From Pseudomonadota bacterium (lineage in GTDB: Bacteria > Pseudomonadota > Gammaproteobacteria > Steroidobacterales > Steroidobacteraceae): a stretch of DNA of 64,000 bases. Below the pieces are notes generated by a model. It was not told where the DNA came from. It saw only the letters and a program-made list of their open reading frames with translations, and ran no database searches. The stretch spans positions 194,365 to 258,364 of the forward strand of contig JADJOO010000005.1 of assembly GCA_016713725.1 (NCBI GenBank), in the 5' to 3' direction. Positions 38,759-49,752 of this stretch are shown in pieces. Both the position numbers and the translations under genes were made by a program. Within the stretch, counting starts at the first letter, position 1. Each line of letters starts with the position of its first letter.

Positions 38759-39622
38759 TCAGCCGAGATCGAGCCGCATTGCTTCGCCGTCGTCGAGACT
38801 CACGTTCTGCGCGTTGCTGAACACGACGTCGTCGTTCGCGCCGAGTGCATCGGCATCGCCCCGGCAGGTGAATGCGATCGTGTAGTCGCCGGCGGGAAGG
38901 AAGCGCAGCGAGTAGGTCGGCACGCCACCCGACGCCACGTCCTGGACGATGCGCGCCGTTGCAAATGGTTCGACGCCGGCGTGGTCGAGATCATCGGGCT
39001 CGACACCAGTGCCCTTGTGCAGATAGACCGCGCCACTCTCGAGCACGGGCTGCCCGCGGGACAGGTCACGCCGACCGTGCCCGTGACCTGCGCGGCATCG
39101 ACGGTCGGAACGATACGCAGCACGGGTGTCAGCGTGTACTCGTCGGTGGCGTCGTCGAACGCCAGCGACTGGCGCAGGTCGAGCGCGAGGCTGAACGTCT
39201 CGGAGCTGCGCTCGTCCTCCACGACCGAGAAGTCGACTGCAGCGAAATTGCCGCCCGCGAGCTGCAAGGGAAAAGTGGTCCCAAGCGCATCGACGACTTT
39301 CGCGTCTACCTCGGAGTCGAACAGCAGGCGAACTCTCGGTGTAGTCACCCGTTCGCAGCGTCTCGCTCGTGAAGAGTCGCAATGGCGTGCTCGCTGTGGC
39401 GAGGTCACGCAGGTCGACCGATTCGCTGTCGCGAAACTCGAGCGTCGTGACCGTGCTGTCGGACTTGCGCAACTCGACGCCGAGCAGGTTGGCCTGCACA
39501 TCGGCGATCGCCGGGTCGGCCGGGCCGTCCGTCGAGAGGTCGATCGTGAACGTGCCTTCGCAACCCGCGAGCAACGTGCCGAGCACGATCGCGGCAATCC
39601 ATCTGTGAGGGTGAGTGTCCAT
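38759..39622 (-). CDS. DUF4382 domain lipoprotein (two compensating frameshifts)
   Basis: About 287 residues when one extra base near 39334 and one missing base near 39057 are corrected; the first and last parts are in the same frame and the middle in another. The N-terminus MDTHPHRWIAAIVLGTLLAGC is a lipoprotein signal with a LAGC lipobox, after an AGGAG ribosome site. The DUF4382 core is visible as IADVQANLLGVELRKSD, RLLFDSEVDAKVVDAL, AAVDFSVVEDERSSETFSLA (broken by one residue class) and FSLALDLRQSLAF. The C-terminal PTYSLRFLPAGDYTIAFTC is a carboxypeptidase-regulatory-like strand pair. Probably a surface or periplasmic beta-rich protein; function unknown. Confidence 0.7.
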   Translation of the reverse strand: MDTHPHRWIAAIVLGTLLAGCEGTFTIDLSTDGPADPAIADVQANLLGVELRKSDSTVTTLEFRDSESVDLRDLATASTPLRLFTSETLRTGDYTESSPAVRLRGRRESRRCAWDHFSLAARGRQFRCSRLLGRGGRAQLRDVQPRARPAPVAGVRRRHRRVHADTRAAYRSDRRCRAGHGHGRRDLSRGQPVLESGAVYLHKGTGVEPDDLDHAGVEPFATARIVQDVASGGVPTYSLRFLPAGDYTIAFTCRGDADALGANDDVVFSNAQNVSLDDGEAMRLDLG

Positions 39623-39638
39623 CGATTCTCCTGGCGCG

Positions 39639-41924
39639 TCAGGGCCGTGCCGGAAAGCGCGGCAGTTCGACCGCATCGACCCAGATCGGGTTCGAGTACG
39701 CCTTCAGTCCAGCGATGTCTTCGACCTCGAGCGAGTACCAGGTGTGTCCCGTCGCCGCAGGCCTGAACTCGACACGCGCTTCGCGCGGCTCGTCGGCGAA
39801 GACCTCGGTGAACGCCACGGTGCCCGCGCCGATCAGCCTGACCTGCTTCAACCCCGTCGCCGATCGCAAACTGAACGCAAGCGGGAAGGGTGCTCCCGGC
39901 TTCACCTTCAATTCACTGCCGAACATCACCGTCGGTTCGATCAGCGGACCGTAACTCACGTAGGCGTGCCCGTTCTTGACGGCTTCGGCATACGACACAG
40001 GCGTGAGCGGGCCGTCGACGCGTCCAAACGTCCGGATGCGGCCGGACTCGTGATTCCAGACGTCGTGCACGTCCGTGCCGCCCGACAGGTAGTAGCGATG
40101 CCCCTCGTTCCAGAAGCGCCAGATTGCCTCGAGCACGATCGTGTCGTAGGGCACGTCGGAATTGATTTCCGCGAGGTCGAACGCGGGATTGAAGCCGCCC
40201 GGCACGAGGCCGGCACCGAGGCTTGCCAGGTAGCCGTAGGGAATGAACGGATGATTCGATTGCACGACGATCGCACCCTGACGGCGGGCTTCCCCGAGCA
40301 CTTCGTCGATGGTGGCTGTCGCCGTGTCGATCGCGAGTTTCAGGTTCGGCCGCAGCGGCCAGGCATTGAAGTGGCCCCACGACGGCGACAGCTCGAGCGA
40401 GGGAATGAACGGCACGCCGCGCGCATCGGCAATCTTCTGCAGCGGCGCATGGTTCGCGGTGGTGTCGTGATCACTGACAAACAGCAGATCGAGTCCGGCG
40501 GCGAGTTGCGAGCGCGCCAGGTATTGCGGCGGCGTGACACCTTCAGCCTGGTCGGCGTGATGGTGCAGGTCGGCGGAATACCAACCGCTCGCAGGTGGAT
40601 CGAAGAGACGCGTGAGTGCAACCTTCGACGTCGCGGTCTCGCCGGGCCGCACGTCGAGTGTCACCGCCTGGTTCGGACCGAGGAAACCGCCACCGGACGA
40701 GACCGTGAAGCTGTAGCTGCCTGGCGCCATCGAGGCCTGCAACCGGCCTTTGCGGTCGAGTTCGGTGAAGAACGTGCTGCGGCCGAGGTACTCGACCAGC
40801 TGTCGCTGGCCCGCGGTGATTCCGACGCGGGCATCCAGGGGCAGCGTCGTGCGGGCATCGACGACGGTAAAGTCGACCTGGCCCGGCGGCTCTAGGTCGC
40901 CGAAATCCACCGTCATGACGGCACCTGCGGCGATCCGGACCGGCACCGGCTTGCTCTGCGAATACCCTTTTCCCGTCGCGTAGATCTCGTAGTCGCCGGC
41001 CGGCAACGGCACTTCGTAGCGGCCGCCTTGACCTGAGTTCCATGCGTACGGTGTGCCTTGCTTCGACACGACGACTACCGGTTCATTCACCGGCTTGCCA
41101 TCGCGAGCCTGCACGGAGCCGCGGAGCGCGCCCGCCGGCACGTGGCCACGTTCGATCTCGGCGGCAACGACCGGACCCAGGTCGCCACGCAGACCGACCT
41201 GCAGCCATGCATCGAACGTGCGCGACTCACCGGGTTGAAGCGTGTGTTGCAGGAACAGGTCCTTCGAGCGGGAGCCGACGAAGTTCATGTACGGGGCGTG
41301 GAGCGTGATGCTCCAGTCTTCGTCGTACGCAACGGCGCGGTCGGCAAGCGCTCCGGTCGACTTGCCTTGCTGCAGGTTGCCGAGGCCGGGGACACCGAAG
41401 AAATAGCCGGTGCTTGGCCACAGTGTCTGGCCCGACAGCAGGTCAGCCTGTGGTGCGTCGCCGGTGTTGGTCATCGTCGTCCGCATCTCGATCCGGTCCG
41501 CATCGGAGCGGAGCGTATACGTAGTTGCGATCGTGACTTTGCCCCAGTCGCGTGTCGTCCTGACGACGACTTGCTGCGGGCCGCGCTCGACGATGTCCAC
41601 CTTCTGGTAAGTGTTCGGCCAAGCCGACCAGTTGTTCGGGACGAAGTCGGCGAAGACGACACGGTCGCGTGTCGGCTTGCCGCCCGCGACGGGTCCGACG
41701 TCGATGATTGCGCCGCGCGGCACGCCATAGGGTACGGGACTCTCGACGGCGAGTGCGAACGCCAGCTTCTCGTTCATCACGGTGACGTCGCATGCGGCGA
41801 CGGCTTCGCCGTCGGGGATCGGCGTCGGTCCCACGACCACCTGCACGGCCGCGCGTGCAGGGTCGGCGTGAACGGCTGCGATGAGCAGCGCAAGGAGGAG
41901 GTGTCGCGCAATAGCGTTCGTCAT
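39639..41924 (-). CDS. CehA/McbA family metallohydrolase (PHP domain), exported
   Basis: A 761-residue exported protein (signal peptide 1-25 ending DPARA, from ATG 41924). The first 270 residues are beta-rich (WPNTYQKVDIVERG). Carboxypeptidase-regulatory-like repeats follow, for example GGRYEVPLPAGDYEIYATG at about 308-326 and GSYSFTVSSGGGF at about 415. The PHP phosphoesterase-like metal centre is in the last third: SADLHHHADQAEG, LLFVSDHDTTANH, IPSLELSPSWGHFNAWP, and NHPFIPYG. Named members hydrolyse carbaryl and other carbamates or act on unknown esters. It is 16 bp upstream of the DUF4382 lipoprotein on the same strand, so the two are co-transcribed. Substrate unknown. Confidence 0.83.
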   Translation of the reverse strand: MTNAIARHLLLALLIAAVHADPARAAVQVVVGPTPIPDGEAVAACDVTVMNEKLAFALAVESPVPYGVPRGAIIDVGPVAGGKPTRDRVVFADFVPNNWSAWPNTYQKVDIVERGPQQVVVRTTRDWGKVTIATTYTLRSDADRIEMRTTMTNTGDAPQADLLSGQTLWPSTGYFFGVPGLGNLQQGKSTGALADRAVAYDEDWSITLHAPYMNFVGSRSKDLFLQHTLQPGESRTFDAWLQVGLRGDLGPVVAAEIERGHVPAGALRGSVQARDGKPVNEPVVVVSKQGTPYAWNSGQGGRYEVPLPAGDYEIYATGKGYSQSKPVPVRIAAGAVMTVDFGDLEPPGQVDFTVVDARTTLPLDARVGITAGQRQLVEYLGRSTFFTELDRKGRLQASMAPGSYSFTVSSGGGFLGPNQAVTLDVRPGETATSKVALTRLFDPPASGWYSADLHHHADQAEGVTPPQYLARSQLAAGLDLLFVSDHDTTANHAPLQKIADARGVPFIPSLELSPSWGHFNAWPLRPNLKLAIDTATATIDEVLGEARRQGAIVVQSNHPFIPYGYLASLGAGLVPGGFNPAFDLAEINSDVPYDTIVLEAIWRFWNEGHRYYLSGGTDVHDVWNHESGRIRTFGRVDGPLTPVSYAEAVKNGHAYVSYGPLIEPTVMFGSELKVKPGAPFPLAFSLRSATGLKQVRLIGAGTVAFTEVFADEPREARVEFRPAATGHTWYSLEVEDIAGLKAYSNPIWVDAVELPRFPARP

Positions 41925-42117
41925 GCCCGGACGATCATGGCATGGCCGATGGTTCACTGCAGCTACGACTGCGGAACCGTCGGCTCAGGCACCGAGCGCA
42001 CCGGGCCAGGCCGTCAGGAACAGGTCGTGTTACCTCCCGCCGCGCTTTGCGCCGCAGCAGGGGCAGGGTCATGCCCCGGTGCTGTGGTAATGTCGCGGCA
42101 AACAATGAGGTGAACCG

Positions 42118-43633
42118 TTGGCCGACATCTTTATCTCCTATTCCAGGCAGGACAAGGCTCGCGTCGCACCGCTGGTGGCGGCACTCGAAGCCGAAGGCTG
42201 GTCCGTCTGGTGGGATCCAGAGATCGCGCCGGGAGAGGAATTCGACGGGTTGATCTCACGCGAACTCGACGCGGCCCGTTCGCTGGTCGTCGTCTGGACG
42301 GCACAGTCGGTCGACTCGCGCTGGGTGCGTGGCGAGGCGCGCGATGCAGCCGATCGCGGCGTGCTGGTGCCCGTGCGCCTCGACAAGGCACGGCTGCCGA
42401 TCGATTTTCGCGCATTGCACACCACTGACCTCGACGACTGGGGCGACGATCCGCAGCATCCGGCCTTCCAGGGCCTGCGCAAGGCGTTGGAGGCGAAGCT
42501 GGGTCCGCCACGCAAGACGACCGCGGTGGCTGCCGCCGCCGAGAAGAAGCCGGAAGTCAGTATCTGCGTGTTGCCGTTCGCGAACATGAGCGGTGATCCC
42601 GAGCAGGAATATTTCTCGGACGGCATCACCGAAGACATCATCACGGATCTCGGCAAGGTGTCCGCGCTCTCGATCGTGGCACGCAACATGGCGTTCTCGT
42701 TCAAGGGCGCCAAGGGCGGCGTCGGCGAGATCGGGCGGCAGACCAAGGCGGCCTACGTACTCGCGGGCAGTGTGCGCAAATCCGCGCCCGCGTGCGCATT
42801 ACCGCGCAGCTTGTGAATGCGGCAACCGAAGCTCAGGTCTGGGGCGAGCGCTATGACCGCGACTTGAACGACATTTTCGCGCTGCAGGATGAGATCTCAC
42901 GCGCCATCGTTGCGGCGCTGAAGCTCACGCTGCTGCCCGAGGAAAAGCGGGCGCTCGAGCAGCGCGCGACGACCAACGTCAAGGCCTACAAGTTCTACCT
43001 GATGGCACGCCAGTTCAGCGTCATGGGCAACGAGCGGCACCAGGATGCGAATCTGCGCTGCAACTCGACCCGAATTCATACGAAGGCAACCGGATTGCAG
43101 GCATGTGCAGCATGGCCCTGCGCCGCTACGACGACGCGATCCGATATTTCGAGACGGCCGCGACGGTCGTCGATACCGAGTTCACCGCCGCGAGCTTCGC
43201 GCCGCAGTGCTATGAAGCCAAAGGTGATGCCGCAGGTGCGGTCGTGGCGTCGAGGCGTGCGCTGACCCGAATCGAGGCCGTCATTGCGGCCGAGCCGGAT
43301 CACGGCCGCGCCCTCGGCTACGGTGCCGGGCTGCTCGCAAGCCTTGGCGAGGCCGATCGCGCCAAGGAATGGATCGAGCGCGGCACGCTGCTGGATCCGG
43401 ACAATACGATCCTGCATTTCAATTTCGTGTGCGCATTGACGCGCCTGCGGGAATTCGAGGCGGCAATCGATTTGTTGTCCGGCGTCATCGACAAGGGCTC
43501 GCAGGGATGGCTGACCTGGCTCGACAACGACACCGATTTCGATCCGCTGCGGAGCCACCCGCGTTTCATCGGGATCGTGCAGGAGGCGAAAGCCCGTTTT
43601 GCCCTGCAACAAGCGGCGGGCAGCGACGCGTAG
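42118..43633 (+). pseudogene. TIR/TolB-N/TPR protein (copy 2), frame-broken and internally shortened
   Basis: Starts at TTG 42118 (MADIFISYSRQDKARV). The TIR domain (residues 1-120) keeps FISYSRQD and E73 in SRWVRGEA at the NADase glutamate position. The TolB-N-like part shows PFANMSGDPEQEYFSDG. The frame changes near 42784 (loss of one base after VRKS) and again near 43055. Where intact relatives carry further TPRs between LMARQFSVMGNERHQ and LDPNSYEGNRIAGM, this copy lacks roughly 80 residues, so it looks like a deletion as well as base errors. The last part (RRYDDAIRYFETAATVV) is TPR-like and ends at 43633. Functional status doubtful. Confidence 0.7.
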
Positions 43634-43639
43634 CCCGCG

Positions 43640-44284
43640 CTAGCGCAGGACGGCGGTCCGGCGGTAAGCGTCGAGTTCCGCCTGGTAGCGGGCGCGTTCC
43701 TTCTCGAGTTCGGTGATCTCCGCCTTGAGCCGGCCGATTCGCTCCGCGGCCTGCTTGGTGTCGAGAACCGCCTGTGTGCGTTCTTCTGCCGTGGAAGCAG
43801 TGTCGATCACGTCGAAGGCGCTCTCTGCCACCCGATCCTCAAGCCGTCGGATCTCGCGGCGCTTGTCCTCGATCTGTTCTTCAGTGTCGGTGACACGGCG
43901 CTCCCGCACATAAAGCGCACGCCCCTCGTCGTAGGCCTTTTCGAAGCCTTCAGCCAGTTCGGGGGGGCAGGTGTCGAAATAGGTGTAGCCGTTGGCGCCT
44001 GCGCGATAACCGTTGTGCGGCTGGCAGTACTCCCGGAGCCCGGCGGTACGTCCAGCGAGATACGCAGTGAGGTCCGGCGTGATGCCGTATTCGGCACACG
44101 CGCGTCGGTGCTCGCCAACGCGGTCGCCCGGTTGCCCGGCAACGCCGTCTTCATAGCCTACGGTGCGCCAGTCCACGGTCCGGCACTCGTCCTTGCTCAT
44201 CCTGGACGCGCAGGCCCCGAGCAGGACGGCGCCGAGGACGACGATCAGCAATCGCACTCTCAGGCAGGGAAGGACTTGCGACAT
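43640..44284 (-). CDS. DUF2799 domain lipoprotein with C-terminal coiled coil
   Basis: A 214-residue protein from ATG 44284 (MSQVLPCLRVRLLIVVLGAV), with the lipobox VLLGAC at about residues 21-26. The DUF2799 domain covers about 30-125: DECRTVDWRTVGYEDGVAG, ACAEYGITPDLTAYLAGR and YCQPHNGYRAGANG. Residues 135-205 are heptad-rich (EEQIEDKRREIRRLEDRVAE; RIGRLKAEITELEKERARY) and should form a coiled coil in the periplasm. Convergent with the TIR copy 2. Function unknown; the family is common next to envelope genes. Confidence 0.82.
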   Translation of the reverse strand: MSQVLPCLRVRLLIVVLGAVLLGACASRMSKDECRTVDWRTVGYEDGVAGQPGDRVGEHRRACAEYGITPDLTAYLAGRTAGLREYCQPHNGYRAGANGYTYFDTCPPELAEGFEKAYDEGRALYVRERRVTDTEEQIEDKRREIRRLEDRVAESAFDVIDTASTAEERTQAVLDTKQAAERIGRLKAEITELEKERARYQAELDAYRRTAVLR

Positions 44285-44388
44285 GGGCGGAACACGCATG
44301 GGTGCAGGATGCACGTCGGTCGAAACGGTAGTCCTGCGCCATGATCCGCGGTGTGCACAGCGTCACGATTCGGGGGCTGGACGCGGGT

Positions 44389-45692
44389 CTATCGCAAGGC
44401 GTAGACGTTGCCGTCGAGGCTGCCGAAATAGACCGCGCCCTGGTCCACCGCGGGCGACCCCATGATGCCGCCGACCGACACGAACCGGTAGAAGTCGATG
44501 TACATATCCTGAAAGTCGCCGAACACCGGCGCAAACGCGGCCTGGTCGAGGCTGCCGTCGGGGTTTACGACGTTCAGGGGTCCGTCCTGGAGGCCTCCGT
44601 CTGGAACTCCCACGCCGCCGCACCAGTCTTGACGTCGACGGCGTACAGCCTGCCGTTGTGACTGCCGAAGTAAGCCATTCCGCCTGCGAGTGCGGCCGAC
44701 GAGAAGACATAGGACCGGGCATCGAAGTTGAAGCGCAGCTGGCCGGTGCGGGCATCCAGCGCCATAAACCTTGAGCTGTCCGACGTGCCGACGTAGACGG
44801 TCCCGTCGCGCACCGCGGGCGTGCCGTTCACCCATGACTTGCTCGTCGGGTAATCCCATTTCTTGCGTCCGTTCGCGGCATCGAGCGCGTACACGTGCGC
44901 GTCGCGACATCCAACGTAGACCGTGCCGTCCACCACGGCCGGAGACGACTGGAATCCAACCTGGTTGTGGATGGCGGGGTCCTGCCCGCCTGCGAACACC
45001 CATTTCTGCACGCCTGTTTCGGCGTCGAGGGCGTAGAAATTTCCGTCATAGCTACCAACGTAAACCACGCCGTTGGCGAAGGCAGGTGAGGCGTGAACGA
45101 CGTCCTTCGTCGCGAACTTCCACTGCAGCACGCCGGTGCCGGCGTCCACTGCGTAGACGTTGCCATCACCGCTGCCATAGTAGACCTTGCCATTCGCCAC
45201 CGCGGGTGACGACGTGAACACGTCCCACGCGTCCGGAATGGTCTGGGCCGCCGGGGAGTAGCCGTGCAGGCCCCGCGCTTCGAACTTCTTTTCGTATTCG
45301 TGGGCAAAGACCCAGCGTGGCTGCCCCGTCGCGGCGTCGATCGCCGCCAGCGAACCCGCCGACGAGACGAAGTACACCGTGCCGCCGGCGACGGCGGGCG
45401 AAGAAGCGATCGGCATGCGCGATTTGAAGTTCCACTTCTCCTGGCCGGTCTGCTGGTCGATCGCGTACAGGTGTCCACTCAGGCTGCCGATGTACAGCAC
45501 CCCGTTCACGATGGCAGGCGACGTGACGACGGGTCCGGCCGCCCGGAATGTCCATTGCACGCTCGGCGGATTCACCGGTCCGGACGAGACGTACACGCCA
45601 GTCCGGGCGACGTCGCCATGGAAGGTGGACTGCGCGTACCCCGGCGCAATGCCGGTCAGCAGCAGGAAGGCGAGCGCCGGGATGCGTGCCAC
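44389..45692 (-). CDS. PQQ-type beta-propeller protein, exported (one frameshift)
   Basis: About 434 residues from GTG 45692, which follows a GGAG site, with a signal peptide (ARIPALAFLLLTGIAPGYAQ). At least seven propeller blades of the pattern GTVYVGxxDxxxxALDAxTG are visible, for example VLYIGSLSGHLYAIDQQTG, KVYYGSGDGNVYAVDAGTG and VVYVGSYDGNFYALDAETG. The frame changes once near 44595 (one base lost before LQDGPLNVVNPDG), and the last blade ends VYFGSLDGNVYALR. PQQ-binding-like repeats occur in BamB and in dehydrogenases; catalytic residues of alcohol dehydrogenases are absent, so scaffold or sensing is more likely. Confidence 0.78.
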
Positions 45693-45879
45693 AGGGGAAT
45701 CTCCGAGTCTGGTTTTCCCGGCCCGCGGGTCGGCCGAAGGGAGTGTCAGCAACGATAACGCCGGCGGCCGACTTTCGGACCGTAAACAGGCACGGCTCGT
45801 CGCTCGAGTCCAACCGCTGGACGTGAAAGTCCCGTGCACCGGACGGCGCGGCGGTGGCGAACGTCCACCCAGGACGCGC

Positions 45880-46698
45880 CTAGAAGTACGGCCGGACGTC
45901 GTCCTCAATGCGATCCGCATCTGCTTGCAGAAAGTCGCGCAGGATGGCCGTGTGTCCCGAGCCGGCGATCACGAGGACGCGCTCGCCAGGCTGCGCATGA
46001 GTCTGCACCAGGCATACATGCGCAGGTTGCGGTGCCACCAGTTCGCGCTTGCGTCGGCGCCATGGGACAAGCCTTTGCCCGCGGCGACGTCATTCAGCAG
46101 CATATAGAACCCCTTGTTCCGTTGGTCTTCCTGCGGCGTGTTGCTCAACGCGAGGATCTCCCGAGCGGCAGTGTGCGGTGGATTTCCTGGAGACGCGCGG
46201 ATTCCGCGGCGATCATGTCCATGAGTCGTTTTTCCGCTTTTGGGTCTTGCGGCAGGTAACTCCACAAGGCTGCCTCGAACGGCGGCGCATCGACGTCGAA
46301 CCCGTACACCCGTGGGTGTCCGGCAAGACCGGCGACCCGGAATCCCAGCTGATAGATCTCGTTGCGCGGCAGTTCGAGCCTGCCTGCGCGGAAGTCAACG
46401 TACCGTTGGTTGATCGCGGCGTCGCGCTCCGCCGGATACTCGAGCACTACCTTGGTCGGCGCAAAGCGCGCGATGCGCTCGGCGAGCCCGACGAGGTACG
46501 CCTGCTCGGCCGGCTGCATGACGTCACGCGGTGTGTACTTGACCGCGTCCAGCCCCGGATTGTCGAAGTGGAACAGCCCGAGCAGCATGACCCGGGCCTG
46601 GGGGCTGGTTGCGGTGCAGGCTCCGCGGCACCCACGGCAAGTGGGGCGACGAGACACAGGCCGCAGGCGAGTTTTCGCAGCGCGGGAATCTGGGGCAT
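45880..46698 (-). CDS. DUF5694 domain exported protein (several frameshifts)
   Basis: About 270 residues across at least three breaks: near 46600-46604 (loss in a G run), near 46160 and near 46005. The start MPQIPALRKLACGLCLVAPL from ATG 46698 is a signal peptide. The core then reads VMLLGLFHFDNPGLD, APTKVVLEYPAERDAAINQR, ELPRNEIYQLGFRVA, and in later frames ILALSNTPQEDQRNKGFYM, NLRMYA and GERVLVIAGSGHTAILRDFL, ending DDVRPYF. These match the DUF5694 (TraB/ChaN-like) group. Function unknown. All breaks are single-base, so the protein is likely intact in the organism. Confidence 0.7.
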
Positions 46699-46787
46699 GT
46701 CCGATGACTCGCGGTGGACTGGGGTCGCATTGTCCGCGTCAAGACTTACGGGTGACGACCGGTCCTGTCAACCGCGGCCGTTTTCGG

Positions 46788-49392
46788 CTACCACCGATGG
46801 CGACGTAGCGTGCGGACCGAGCCAGAGAGGTCATCGTCGAGAGTCGCAGTGCGTTCATTTGCCGCTGCTGTCAGCAGCGAGTCCAGATGACCGCGGGTGA
46901 ACCGGACTATGTCGATGATCGCGGCCGCTTCGGCCGGTCGTGCGACCAGGAAGCCCTGCACCGAGACTTCACCACAAGCCGCGAGGAAGTCGAGCTGGGC
47001 GGGGCGCTCCACGCCCTCGATGGTCACCTGCAGCCCGAGGTTGCGGCAGAGGCCGATGATCGAGTGCACGATCGCGGCTGAGCGCGGATTGCTGTCGATT
47101 CCCGCGATCACGCTGCGGTCGAGCTTGACCCGGTTGAGGGGCAACCGCTCGATGGAGGTCAGCGAGGAAAAGCCAGTCCCGAAATCGTCGAGCGCAGTAT
47201 CGACATTGAGCAGGCGCAGGCCATGCAATGCCTCGACCGTCACGGCGCCCGTCTGCAGCATTGTTTCCGTCAGTTCGAGTTCAATCGCCTCGGGCGGCAG
47301 GCCGTGCCGGGCGAGCAGGCGCTCGATGTCGAGCGGAAAATTGCCGGTCACGAACTGCTGCGCCGACACGTTGATGGCCACGCGCGCCTCGGGCCAGCCT
47401 TCGCGCCGCCACGTCGCGACCGCTTCGGCAGCCGTTTCGAGAATCCAGTCGTTCAGGTCGAGCATCAGCCCGGACTGCTCCGCGATCTCGATGAACTCGC
47501 CGGCCGCGACGATCTGGTTGTCACTGCGCTTCCAGCGCAGCAACGCCTCGACCGCGGTGGTGCATCGCCGGCCGAGGCAGACCTGCGGCTGGTAATGCAG
47601 CAACAGTTCCCCACCCTCGATGGCCTTGCGCAGCGCCTGCTCCGCGCGGAACCGGTTCGATGCCTCGACGAGCATGGCCGGGTCGTGAACGCAGAGCCGG
47701 TTGCGCCCGAGTTCCTTGGCGCGGAACAACGCCACGTCGGCCGCGCGCAGGAGCGACGTCGCGTCGCGACCGTGCTCCGGGAACATGGCGACGCCGCAGC
47801 TCACGCCGACGGAAACCTCGCGCCGATCGATGAGCAATGGTCGCTGGAAGCCGCCAACCAGGCGCTCGGCGCGTCGTTGGACCTCGGTGGAGTCGCCCGA
47901 GTAGGCGAACACCAGCGTGAACTCGTCGCCACCCAGCCGCGCGATGAAGCCGGTTTCGCCGGCGAACTGGCGCAGGCGCTCGCCGATTTCGGTGAGCACG
48001 CGGTCCCCGAACTCGTGGCCAAGCGTGTCGTTGACCGTCTTGAAGTTGTCCACGTCGAGGAACAGCACCGCAATATGCGACGCCACCGGCCCTTCGCCGC
48101 CGGTCGACTCGAGCATGTCGTTCAGGCGCTGGAACAACTGGCGCCGGTTCGGCAGGTTCGTGAGCGGGTCGTGCTCGGCGAGGTGCCTGAGCTGCAGCGT
48201 GCGTTCCTCGACGCGGTGCTCGAGTTGAGCCTGGTAGGTCTTGACCGACCGTTCTGCGTCCGCCAGCTCTGCCGCCATGTAATTGAACGCGTTGGCAAGC
48301 TCGTCGAGTTCGCTGGCGCCGCCACGCGCGACGCGTGTCGCCAGGTCGCCCGACGCCAGGCGGCGGGTACCGGCAGTGAGCCGGCGCACCGGCCAGGTGA
48401 TTGCCCAGGCCGTGGTCGCCAGGGCCAGCAGCGTCAGCAGGATCGCCTTGAAGGTCGCATCCTTGATCGTCTGCTCGGAATGAGCTACGGCTCGCTGAGC
48501 GTTGGCCGCCGAGGCCGTGAACTCACGCCAGGCCGGGGCTTCGACATTCTCGAGGATGATGTCCGCAAGCGCGTCACCATCGGCGGCGAAGGTGGCCTGC
48601 AAGGCCTCGATCTCCGATCCGAGTCCGATAGCCTGGCGTCGCAGCTTGACGGCCCGGTCGAAGTCCGCCATCTGCATGGCAAGCCAGTTTTGTCCCGGGG
48701 AGTCCGCGAACTCTGCGCGGTGATTCTCCAGTGTCCGGCGCAGTTGAGTCTCGCCGCCATTGGGACCGGCACTGAAATTGCCGCCTTGCGTCAATTCGCT
48801 CGCCACGTCGTGTCGCGCGGCCTCCACGGAGCGCGCCAGTTCCGCAATCGTGGGCCGCGCCATGAGGCTGTTGCCGACGACGATGCCGGATCCGCCCGCG
48901 CTCTTTGTGCGGCGGTCCAGCGCGGCAAAAGCTGACTCGAGTCCGGCGATGGCTCGCCTGCGCTCATCCTGCATGTTCATCAACCGGAAGCCCTGGGCCT
49001 GATGGTCAGCGATTCGCTTTAACAGCGGCTGCACCTGCGGGGATTCCTCGGCCGCGTCGACTTCCTGCATCTGGCTTGCCGCGTGCGACAGGCGTTCCGC
49101 CGCCGCCACGGTCGTCCCACGGTTTTCCGGCGTATCGGCGCGCAGGTAGGCGAGCACTGCCCGATCGTAGGTGGCCACGCCGTCGCCCAGGTCGCGTACG
49201 CTGCGCGACAACGGCTCGAACTCCAGCTGCATCTTCTCGAGGTCGACCGTCGCATCGCGCAGTGCTGCGCAACGACACGACGCTGGCGGCCGCGAATGCG
49301 CCGATCACGACCCCGAACCCCAGCACCAGCCACACGACGATCGGCATGCTGTGCAGGCGAGAAGTGGCAACCTTCGGTTTTGGCGTCGTCAT
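46788..49392 (-). CDS. Membrane GGDEF-EAL protein (one frameshift)
   Basis: About 867 residues from ATG 49392 (MTTPKPKVATSRLHSMPIVV) once one missing base near 49260 is restored. Layout: membrane segment at about 17-37, periplasmic helical sensor to about 305, second membrane segment (LLTLLALATTAWAITWPV), HAMP (RLTAGTRRLASGDLATRVA), GGDEF domain with RLGGDEFTLVF and no RxxD inhibition site, then EAL with VEALLRWKR, INVSAQQF, DDFGTGFSSL, VKLDRSV and IEGVERP. Both active sites look complete, so it may make or break cyclic-di-GMP depending on the sensed signal. It is transcribed alone. Confidence 0.88.
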
Positions 49393-49752
49393 CAAGGGCA
49401 CCTTGGAATTCTCTGTATTGGCCCGTCCATGGACTGAATTGCAGGGATACTGCGGCCCGGCCATTCGGACGCGTGAGTCCGCGAGGCCAAGACCTTGATT
49501 CAGGTCACAATTTTTTGCGGCGACCGGGGTCGGAGCAGGGAGTTGATGTGTCGCCCGGGCGCCGTGGCGGCAGACGACGTTCCGGAGGCTACCTGCCAGC
49601 GCGGCTGCCGAGAAGTCGCCACTCTGCTTTTGCAGCCGATATGAGAATGGACTCAGTCTCGATTCTGCGGTGGGTACCGGGGCGGCGCCAGGAGCTCGTC
49701 GATAGCGCAGGGTGCGTCTGGCGTGCCGGGCAGGGGACGGGCTCCGCCTGCG
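49393..49752. other. Intergenic region of 360 bp, no gene seen
   Basis: Lies between the start of the GGDEF-EAL gene (left) and the stop of the second MttB-family gene (right), both on the minus strand. I see no conserved coding frame, RNA gene or terminator hairpin. TTGAT-TCAG-GTCAC at 49495-49508, about 105 bp before the GGDEF-EAL start, matches 8 of 10 fixed bases of an FNR box and is followed by a six-T run. It is too weak to call. Confidence 0.5.

Noticed and set aside
39615..40895. Open frame of 426 codons opposite the CehA/McbA metallohydrolase
   Set aside because: Antisense shadow of a gene with clear PHP metal motifs.
47223..48935. Open frame of 570 codons opposite the GGDEF-EAL gene
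   Set aside because: Antisense shadow; composition is typical of reverse-strand GC-rich frames.
49495..49508. FNR-type box TTGAT-N4-GTCAC upstream of the GGDEF-EAL gene
   Set aside because: Second half-site matches only three of five bases, and the Crp/Fnr proteins here lack FNR cysteine clusters.
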